A DNA stretch of 19,068 bases. It comes from DASPJR01 sp035628505 (lineage in GTDB: Bacteria; Planctomycetota; SZUA-567; H5-PLA8). A program made the position numbers and the translations under genes. How positions within the stretch are numbered: the first letter of the stretch is position 1; every line of letters starts with the position of its first letter. The stretch is from the NCBI GenBank assembly GCA_035628505.1, contig DASPJR010000147.1:1-19068 (forward strand). The letters run 5' to 3'. Under the pieces are notes generated by a model, which saw nothing but the letters and a program-made list of their open reading frames with translations, had not been told where the DNA came from and ran no database searches. Positions 1 to 5,525 of this stretch are shown here, piece by piece.

Positions 1-502
1 TGCGTGCAGGTTTAAGCGCTTTCATTGCTTCGGATGCGGCTTTAGCGCTGCGCTCCTGGAGAAAGCGTGAATAGGCATCAATGCGCTCGCGGTCTTTTTC
101 CGTTAAATCAAACATGGCCCGAAGGTTTTTGCCGACGATCGGGCCTGTATGTGTGTGCGAGAAGGAAAGAATCAGCGCCTCGCGCGCAAGCTTGTGTTCC
201 GTGCAGATCTGCTGGCTTATTTTGTCTGAGAGCTCGCGGTCGATGCCAACCAGATCCATAGTCAGGATCAGCAGCCTGCCACCTTCGGGATCTTGCAGCG
301 CAAGTGCTTTGACCCAGAGGTCGTGAAGTTTGCTGTCGGCCGGCTTATCGCGGCCGGAGTAGCCTGACATGCGCATCGGCTCTTCGGGCGTTATGATCTG
401 CCGCCCGGTGCCGGCCTGCCATTCCCCCGCCGCGCAATTCGCCTGGGCTACGGCGGCCGCCAGGATCAGCAGTGAAGCTTTGAGCACGAATCGTCTGCTC
501 AT
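1..502 (-). CDS. Neutral/alkaline ceramidase-like protein, N-terminal part (runs off left edge)
   Basis: The 167 visible residues resemble the N-terminal domain of neutral/alkaline non-lysosomal ceramidases, zinc amidases that cleave the N-acyl bond of ceramide. A Sec signal peptide is visible (SRRFVLKASLLILAAAVAQA), so the product is exported. The best evidence is SFSHTHTGP around H116 and H118. In known ceramidases the equivalent T-H-T-H-S-G-P motif carries a zinc-ligand histidine. An early MDLVGID strand also fits the family. The ATG at 502 has a GGAGG ribosome site (minus strand, 509-513) that directly abuts the stop codon of the upstream dehydrogenase gene, leaving an 11-bp gap, so the two are probably one operon. 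The remaining zinc ligands and the C-terminal domain lie outside the window. Bacterial members of this family are often annotated as ceramidase without tested substrate, so the true substrate could be another N-acylated lipid or sugar. Confidence 0.82.
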   Translation of the reverse strand, partial: MSRRFVLKASLLILAAAVAQANCAAGEWQAGTGRQIITPEEPMRMSGYSGRDKPADSKLHDLWVKALALQDPEGGRLLILTMDLVGIDRELSDKISQQICTEHKLAREALILSFSHTHTGPIVGKNLRAMFDLTEKDRERIDAYSRFLQERSAKAASEAMKALKPAR

Positions 503-513
503 GCGCCGCCTCC

Positions 514-3048
514 TTATTTAATCTTGAGAATCTCAGCCTCGGTCCATTGTTCTTCCCGGCTGCCAAGTTCCTTGCGTATGCGTGTGACTGTGGCCGGTTC
601 CACGGGCTTGCCTTTTCCAAACTCGCGCCGGATATACGTCAGGCAACCGGCTATTGTTTTATCGTCCAGTTGCGGAACAGCCGGCATTTCCATGTTGTAT
701 TCACGCCCGTTAACGCTCATCGGGCCCCGAATTCCGTTCAGTACGATGCGCACCAGTCGTTCGTCTGAAAAGTCCACCCACTCTGAATCTATGAATGGAG
801 GCGCCTTGCCCTCTTCACCGGCGCCCGAGGGTTGATGACACTGCGCGCAGATCTGCATGTAATGCGTCTTGCCGTGATCATAGATTGCGCGCTGATCCTC
901 CGTGAGCGGCGGCAGTTTTTTCGCTGCAGCCAACGTTCCCGGAGGAACGATAAGTTTGGCCAGAGCCAACGCCGTGTCTGCCACGCGCTTATCCGCTGAA
1001 TTCTTGAGCTGTTCCAACGTCGCTGGCGGCGTTTGCATTTCGACTCCCTTCAGAACGGGCGCCTTGCCCTTTGCCGGTGCGGGAGGAATGATTCCGCTGA
1101 GCATGGCCGCTTGCCGGGAAGGATTCTTGCAGGCGGCTATGAGGTCGATCAACTTTGAGATCCTATCGCTTCGCCGGCTTGCAAAGGTACAGCCCGCTGC
1201 CAGAGAAAGTGCTTTGTCCAGGTTGGTATCGGGGTGGCTCACGAGCAACTGGGCGACTTCCAGTTCGCGGCCGGCAAGGCTGCTGAAAACTGCATCGAAG
1301 ATCAGGGGATTCGACACGTTGCCGGCAAGAATGGACGCGAGTGCTGCGGTAGCCTTTGGATCTGCCGATTCGCCGAGTGTGAAGGCGAGCTGAAGCTGGA
1401 TCTCTGCTCGCTTGTCGCTCGTGATCTCCAGAAGCTTCTCGAGCAGCGGTGAGCCTTGAGGAGTCTTCAACGTAACTTCGCACAGGCGAATGGCGTTGGC
1501 TTTGACGTGAACGTCTTCCGCCGAAAGTGCCGCCGTAAGCGTCTTAAGGTCCAGCTTGTTCATGCCCTCAAGCGTCCACAAGGCGTGAACCCGCGCGCGC
1601 GATTCGGACGCACTCAATGCAAGTTCGCGCAGAGGCGCCACAGCCTCGCGATCGGCGCGCTCAACCAGCAGGCGCTGTGCCGTGTCTCGCCACCAGCCAT
1701 TCGGGTTTTGCAGATGTTTCACCAGATCGGCGGCAGAATCCGCTGACATGCGCGGATGAACTGTGCTGACCGGCTTGCCTTCATGCACGACCCGGTAGAT
1801 GCGGCCCAGCCCGATGGGCTTGTCGAGCCCGCGTTCCATGATCTGCTTGCGCAGATAAGTGGTCAGGAAAAGGCGGTGCTCGATAATGCCGCGGTAGAGA
1901 TCGACAATATACAAAGCGCCGTCGGGTCCCGTGTAGGTGTTGACGGGCCTGAAGCGCTCATCGGTGGAGCTCAAAAATTCAGTTTTCTCATAAGGATTGC
2001 GGCCGCTGATGAGCCCGTTTTCTTCGGTCATCACGGTACGCTTGACCAGATGCGCTGACGGTTCGCAGACGAAGACATTCCCACGGAACTCATCCGGAAA
2101 CTGATCAGCACGATAGACTCCCGGACCGCATGCAGCCGTGACGGTTGCAAGCGTCGAATCGTCGCGGAGCTGCCCGGCCCGGTACCCGCGGTTGACTCCG
2201 GGCGTGGGCCGGCAGGGCCAGGCGCTCTGGTCTTTTACGGCCAGGACATTAATTCCGGTCGTGCTCTTAAGCGCCGGATTGCGGCTGAAATAATGCGAGG
2301 GCACGCAGTCTGCGCGCAGGATTTCGCTGTTGTTGTTGTAGTAAAAGCGGCCCAAATCGTCCTGCGAGAGGCCCCATTGGCCTTTCATGCTCACTTTCGA
2401 GCGCATCCACTTGAGCGTTCCATCGCTGGCGACCTCATAGCGAAAGCGATAGTTGAAATCGGCGCTGTAAATCCAGTTATCGAGGCCGCTCAGGAGGCCG
2501 TTAGCCGAGTGCTCCGGATTGCCAGTCGTCCCGTAATCGGCAGCAACCAAGGTCTGCTCATCGCACTTAAGGTCACCGTCTTTGTCGCGGCAGTAGAGCA
2601 GCCGCGGAACTTCCGCCACGAGGACGCCGCCTTTCACCAGCCCAATGGCGCGCGGCAACACCAGCTTGTCGAGAAAGACGGTGCGCTTGTCCATCTTCCA
2701 GTCGGCATTGGTGTCTTCGAGCACAACCACATTGCCAACCGGCGCATCTTCGCCCTTGCCCTCAGGGTTCGGCATATAGCCGATGAATTCGACCGCCCAG
2801 ATGCGTCCGTCGCCGTCAAACGTCATGGCGACGGGATCCTGGATCAACGGCTCACTGGCGACCAGCTCGATTCTAAAGCCAGGCTGAAGCTTGAAAGACT
2901 GCAGGGCCTGTTCCGGACTGAGCGGCGGCGAAGGGGGCAGCTTGATGCGGGGCTCCGGCTGTGCTTCCCCGGGCCGGTCTGCTTCGGCCCGCAGAAATAC
3001 ACATGCCAGCAATAATGGCATTAGAACGGCAACGGCACGTACACGCAT
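514..3048 (-). CDS. Secreted PVC-type heme-binding dehydrogenase (beta-propeller, HEAT repeats, cytochrome c)
   Basis: An 844-residue exported protein with three parts. After a signal peptide (MRVRAVAVLMPLLLACVFLRAEA) there is a beta-propeller of the sugar/sorbosone dehydrogenase type (about 55-425). It has two DxDxDxxxD-like calcium loops, at D112-D120 and D155-D163, and the H180-SAN stretch before a GLDNWIYSADF strand. A helical HEAT-like region follows (about 430-690), then a cytochrome c domain with CAQCH at 734-738 and a probable axial methionine in NMEMPAVPQ (M788). This arrangement is typical of the putative membrane-bound or PVC-type heme-binding dehydrogenases of Planctomycetota, Verrucomicrobiota and Acidobacteriota, whose substrates are mostly unknown. 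It probably oxidises a sugar or alcohol in the periplasm and passes electrons to the heme. The start has GAGGAA (minus strand, 3057-3062) 8 bp upstream. It is the first gene of a minus-strand operon with the ceramidase-like gene. Confidence 0.88.
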   Translation of the reverse strand: MRVRAVAVLMPLLLACVFLRAEADRPGEAQPEPRIKLPPSPPLSPEQALQSFKLQPGFRIELVASEPLIQDPVAMTFDGDGRIWAVEFIGYMPNPEGKGEDAPVGNVVVLEDTNADWKMDKRTVFLDKLVLPRAIGLVKGGVLVAEVPRLLYCRDKDGDLKCDEQTLVAADYGTTGNPEHSANGLLSGLDNWIYSADFNYRFRYEVASDGTLKWMRSKVSMKGQWGLSQDDLGRFYYNNNSEILRADCVPSHYFSRNPALKSTTGINVLAVKDQSAWPCRPTPGVNRGYRAGQLRDDSTLATVTAACGPGVYRADQFPDEFRGNVFVCEPSAHLVKRTVMTEENGLISGRNPYEKTEFLSSTDERFRPVNTYTGPDGALYIVDLYRGIIEHRLFLTTYLRKQIMERGLDKPIGLGRIYRVVHEGKPVSTVHPRMSADSAADLVKHLQNPNGWWRDTAQRLLVERADREAVAPLRELALSASESRARVHALWTLEGMNKLDLKTLTAALSAEDVHVKANAIRLCEVTLKTPQGSPLLEKLLEITSDKRAEIQLQLAFTLGESADPKATAALASILAGNVSNPLIFDAVFSSLAGRELEVAQLLVSHPDTNLDKALSLAAGCTFASRRSDRISKLIDLIAACKNPSRQAAMLSGIIPPAPAKGKAPVLKGVEMQTPPATLEQLKNSADKRVADTALALAKLIVPPGTLAAAKKLPPLTEDQRAIYDHGKTHYMQICAQCHQPSGAGEEGKAPPFIDSEWVDFSDERLVRIVLNGIRGPMSVNGREYNMEMPAVPQLDDKTIAGCLTYIRREFGKGKPVEPATVTRIRKELGSREEQWTEAEILKIK

Positions 3049-3075
3049 TAGATCAGTTCCTCGCAGAAGCTATTT

Positions 3076-3106
3076 GAGAGTACTTCTTTTTCTTCAACAG
3101 TGTTGA
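3076..3106 (-). promoter_or_regulatory. Predicted promoter of the dehydrogenase/ceramidase operon
   Basis: On the minus strand, TCAACA (3106-3101, four of six matches to TTGACA) is followed by an 18-bp spacer and TACTCT (3082-3077), which has the T-A-x-x-x-T pattern of a -10 box. TCAAC and the octamer GTACTCTC (3083-3076) recur at identical spacing upstream of the PTS operon, although the spacer sequence differs. The palindromic operator ends exactly 7 bp upstream of TCAAC. A weak -35 next to an operator fits activator-dependent transcription. No transcript data support this. Confidence 0.66.
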
Positions 3107-3122
3107 GCGAGATCTGTATCAT
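3094..3122 (+). promoter_or_regulatory. Predicted araC-type regulator promoter, overlapping the divergent promoter
   Basis: TCAACA (3094-3099) and TATCAT (3117-3122, five of six matches to TATAAT) are separated by 17 bp. The -35 box forms half of a perfect 13-bp palindrome, TCAACAGTGTTGA (3094-3106), whose other half is the -35 of the minus-strand promoter. The -10 lies inside the operator at 3114-3142, so a protein bound there should block RNA polymerase. Transcription would start near 3129. That rules out the in-frame TTG at 3123 as start codon and favours the ATG at 3156. Confidence 0.5.
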
Positions 3123-3142
3123 TTGCTGGACAAATGTAACAT
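3114..3142 (+). promoter_or_regulatory. Palindromic operator copy 1, probable AraC-family regulator site
   Basis: The 29-bp element has a perfect core CATTTG-CTGGA-CAAATG (3120-3136) and outer TGT/ACA arms, giving TGT-N2-CATTTG-N5-CAAATG-N2-ACA. It matches the copy at 4069-4097 (opposite strand) at 27 of 29 positions. The two differences are symmetric and preserve the core palindrome. It lies 65 bp upstream of the dehydrogenase start codon and 13 bp upstream of the regulator ATG. Its position flanking the regulator gene suggests that regulator as the ligand, but this is inferred. Confidence 0.8.
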
Positions 3143-3144
3143 CT

Positions 3145-3148
3145 GGAG
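3145..3148 (+). promoter_or_regulatory. Ribosome binding site deciding the regulator start
   Basis: GGAG lies 7 bp before the ATG at 3156. The only longer reading, a TTG at 3123, sits inside the operator, has no purine-rich site before it and would precede the predicted transcription start. Confidence 0.65.
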
Positions 3149-3155
3149 CGGCAAC

Positions 3156-4052
3156 ATGGAACCGATGCTTCCGGTAATCAGGGAGTTGCAACGGCTGGAC
3201 CAGGCGAGCGCGCTTAAGAGTGTTTATGTCGCCGAAGCTCGAGCCGAGCCTCCGCCACTTGCCTTTGTGCTGGGCTTTCCCAGTCTGCTGATCGTAACGC
3301 GCGGCCGCTATACCTTCGAGCATTCACGTGCCGGCAGCAGTCAATCCAGCGAGCTCACTCCTGGCGATGCGCTGCTCGCTCCGTCCAATTGCTGGTACCG
3401 CCCGACGTGGAACGCGTCGAACACCGCCGTCACATTCCTCTTTGGGAAACGTCAGATCGGCTTGAGCCTGGTAACGGCGCAGGTGAAGCGCCCAGGAGAG
3501 GTCATTTACCGGAATGTCATCAAGCATCATACGAACTATCCATTGAACGGTCCGCTGCAGCGCATCCTGCAGGCGTGTGAGGATCTCGGCCGGGAACAAA
3601 GCCACATTTTTCCGTTGCGGCACTTCTTGAAGGGCCTGGTTCACTCCTGCATCGAAGTGGCTCAGACGCCCATCTTGCAGGCACACGGCAAGGGGCAGCA
3701 CCTCTTTCAGACGATCTGCTCGTATATCCAGAGTCATTTCCACGAGCCGTTGAGCCGCGAGAACGTTGCCGAGAGCTTTGGCGTCACGCCCAACCATGTC
3801 TCGCGTGTTTTTCAACGCGAGGGGCTGATGCGCTTCTGGGATTATGTGGTGATGGTGCGCGTTGACAGAGCCAAGTTCATGCTGCGGACGTATGATTTTC
3901 CGGTGAAGGAAGTCTCCACGCGCTGCGGCTATGACGACTGCGACTATTTCTGCCGCCTGTTCCGCCGCAAAGTCCGCATGACTCCTCTGGAGTACCGCTT
4001 CAAATATAAGGAGCATCCCTCGCCGGCAGCGCAGCCGGTCCTGGTTCCCTGA
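3156..4052 (+). CDS. AraC-family transcriptional regulator
   Basis: A 298-residue cytoplasmic regulator. The N-terminal half (about 1-170) has the pattern of a cupin-like sensor domain, with VTRGRYTFEHSR, then LTPGDALLAPSNCWYRP, as in AraC arabinose-binding folds. The C-terminal 100 residues carry two helix-turn-helix motifs: LSRENVAESFGVTPNHVSRVFQ, then VKEVSTRCGYDDCDYFCRLFRR, ending in the family signature RMTPLEYR. I start it at the ATG at 3156. It lies between two copies of a palindromic operator, one covering its own predicted -10 box and one upstream of the PTS operon. It probably represses itself and activates both flanking operons, with a sugar or glycan fragment as effector. The effector is not identifiable. 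AraC proteins often bind direct repeats, but RhaS-type members use inverted ones, so a palindromic site is acceptable. Confidence 0.93.
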   Translation: MEPMLPVIRELQRLDQASALKSVYVAEARAEPPPLAFVLGFPSLLIVTRGRYTFEHSRAGSSQSSELTPGDALLAPSNCWYRPTWNASNTAVTFLFGKRQIGLSLVTAQVKRPGEVIYRNVIKHHTNYPLNGPLQRILQACEDLGREQSHIFPLRHFLKGLVHSCIEVAQTPILQAHGKGQHLFQTICSYIQSHFHEPLSRENVAESFGVTPNHVSRVFQREGLMRFWDYVVMVRVDRAKFMLRTYDFPVKEVSTRCGYDDCDYFCRLFRRKVRMTPLEYRFKYKEHPSPAAQPVLVP

Positions 4053-4068
4053 TCCGTGCCTTGCTGCA

Positions 4069-4097
4069 ATGTTACATTTATCCAGTAAATGATACAG
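4069..4097 (-). promoter_or_regulatory. Palindromic operator copy 2, upstream of the PTS/heparinase operon
   Basis: Read on the minus strand, the core is CATTTA-CTGGA-TAAATG with outer TGT/ACA arms. Relative to copy 1, G becomes A in one arm and C becomes T at the mirror position of the other, so dyad symmetry is kept. It lies 62 bp upstream of the EIIC start codon. With respect to its target gene it has the same orientation as copy 1 has to the minus-strand dehydrogenase gene. Confidence 0.8.
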
Positions 4098-4104
4098 CAT
4101 TCGG

Positions 4105-4134
4105 TCAACGCAGAACGCGGAGCCCGGGTACTCT
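4105..4134 (+). promoter_or_regulatory. Predicted promoter of the PTS/heparinase operon
   Basis: TCAACG (4105-4110), an 18-bp spacer and TACTCT (4129-4134) mirror the minus-strand promoter at 3076-3106. TCAAC and GTACTCTC are identical in both, and the operator-to-TCAAC gap is 7 bp in both. The spacer here is GC-rich, while the other is A-rich on its coding strand, so the shared blocks look selected. The poor -35 suggests activator dependence. Confidence 0.66.
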
Positions 4135-4159
4135 CTTGTGAACCAGGGGAGGACGGGAA

Positions 4160-5209
4160 GTGGGCGAGCTGCGCGAGAAACTTTCACTGCACCGCCAGTA
4201 TGTATTAACTGGCGTCTCGCACGCGGTCCCTTTTATCGCCTGCGGCGGAATTCTCATCGCCATCGCCATTTCTCTGGCTCCGATGACGCCGCAGGGGCCT
4301 GACTTCTCCGGCTCTCCGACCTTGAAGATGCTGCTGGATACCGGCGCAACTGGCTTCAAAATTTCCCTGCCGGTGCTTGCCGGTTACATCGCCTACGCGA
4401 TGGCGAGCCGCCCGGGACTCGTTCCCGGAATGGTGGGCGGGTATATCGCCGGTGAAGTGAACGCTGGGTTTCTCGGCGCGTTATTGATCGGCCTGCTGGC
4501 CGGTCATTTTGTAACACTGCTCAAGAAGGCTCCCGTTCCACGCATGCTTCAACCGGTGATGCCGATCATCGTCATCCCGCTCCTCTCCTCGTTGTTTGTC
4601 GGAGTCATCATGTACAAGCTGCTCGGCGTCCCGATTGCCGCAGCGATGGCGGCACTCGGCGAATGGCTCAAGTCGCTCAACAGCGGCAATGTCGTGGTTC
4701 TCGCCGCAATCCTCGGCGCAATGATCGCCTTCGACATGGGCGGGCCGGTCAATAAGGCCGCGTTCTTTTTCGGTGCGGCCATGATCAAAGAAGGAAACTT
4801 TGCGATCATGGGAGCCTGCGCCGCGGCGATCTGTACCCCGCCACTTGGAATGGGCCTGGCCACATTGCTTCAGAAGAAACGCTGGTCCAGCGAAATGCGT
4901 GAAGCCGGCATCGCCGCACTCGGCATGGGTATGATCGGCATCACCGAAGGCGCAATCCCATTCGCCGCGGCGGATCCGGCGCGAGTTATCCCCTGCATCA
5001 TTGCCGGATCGATGACAGCGGCGGTCATCGCGATGCTCGGCGGAGTCGGCGATCACGCACCGCACGGCGGACCAATCGTTCTGCCTGTTATTGACGGCCG
5101 CGGGATGTTCATTCTGGCGATCACCGCCGGAACGCTGGTGACTGCCATCGCCGCTAATCTTGTGAAACGAGCCGAGGATCAGCCCGGCACGGAGGGAGCC
5201 AAGCAATGA
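4160..5209 (+). CDS. PTS fructose-family transporter, membrane subunit EIIC
   Basis: A 349-residue integral membrane permease of the fructose PTS family, which moves a sugar across the inner membrane as it is phosphorylated. Many hydrophobic segments are visible. Hallmarks are FDMGGPVNKAAF starting at F191, GITEGAIPFAAADP around E263, a substrate-loop motif, and a late GDHAPHGGPIV segment. Length is normal for a stand-alone EIIC without fused EIIB. Translation starts at GTG 4160, with GAGG (4149-4152) 7 bp upstream. The gene overlaps the EIIB gene by ATGA. The family name does not prove fructose as substrate, since related permeases carry other sugars. The linked lyases suggest an unusual glycan product. 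Confidence 0.93.
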   Translation: MGELREKLSLHRQYVLTGVSHAVPFIACGGILIAIAISLAPMTPQGPDFSGSPTLKMLLDTGATGFKISLPVLAGYIAYAMASRPGLVPGMVGGYIAGEVNAGFLGALLIGLLAGHFVTLLKKAPVPRMLQPVMPIIVIPLLSSLFVGVIMYKLLGVPIAAAMAALGEWLKSLNSGNVVVLAAILGAMIAFDMGGPVNKAAFFFGAAMIKEGNFAIMGACAAAICTPPLGMGLATLLQKKRWSSEMREAGIAALGMGMIGITEGAIPFAAADPARVIPCIIAGSMTAAVIAMLGGVGDHAPHGGPIVLPVIDGRGMFILAITAGTLVTAIAANLVKRAEDQPGTEGAKQ

Positions 5210-5523
5210 AACTGGTCGCTGTAACAGCCTGCCCGACGGGAATTGCGCACACCTACATGGCTGCTGAAAAGCTCGAGCAGACCGCCAAAAAACTGGGGCA
5301 TGAAATCAAGGTCGAGACCCAGGGAGCCATGGGCATCGAAAATGAATTGAATGCGGCCGACATTTCAGGCGCCGCCGCCGCGATCTTCGCAGTCGATATT
5401 GCCATTGAGGCCGAAGAACGCTTTGCGCGCCTGCCGAGGATCAAGGTGCCGGTGCAAGACGCCTTGAAGGATCCGCTTGGAATTTTCGAAAAAGTTAATG
5501 TCGTCCTGGCGAAGAAAGGCTGA
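5206..5523 (+). CDS. PTS fructose-family EIIB phosphotransfer subunit
   Basis: A 105-residue cytoplasmic protein that accepts phosphate from EIIA on a cysteine and gives it to the sugar bound by EIIC. The catalytic loop VTACPTGIAHTYMAAE puts the active cysteine at C9, exactly as in fructose-specific EIIB proteins. The rest (HEIKVETQGAMGIENEL, then AAAAIFAVDIAIEAEERF) also fits the family over its whole length. Its ATG overlaps the EIIC stop codon in ATGA, and GGAGGG at 5191-5196 serves as ribosome site, so the two subunits are probably translationally coupled. Confidence 0.95.
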   Translation: MKLVAVTACPTGIAHTYMAAEKLEQTAKKLGHEIKVETQGAMGIENELNAADISGAAAAIFAVDIAIEAEERFARLPRIKVPVQDALKDPLGIFEKVNVVLAKKG

Positions 5524-5525
5524 CG

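Noticed and set aside
2293..3015. Plus-strand open frame of 240 codons opposite the dehydrogenase gene
   Set aside because: Antisense to a protein with a signal peptide and calcium-loop motifs. Its own translation shows no motif and no convincing start.
3123..3155. TTG start extending the AraC-family protein by 11 residues
   Set aside because: The TTG is inside the operator, has no Shine-Dalgarno sequence, and would precede the predicted transcription start near 3129. The ATG at 3156 has GGAG at good spacing.
3324..4187. Long minus-strand open frame of 287 codons opposite the AraC gene
   Set aside because: It lies antisense to a gene with clear helix-turn-helix motifs, runs across an operator and promoter, and its translation resembles no family. 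It is a product of GC-rich codon use.
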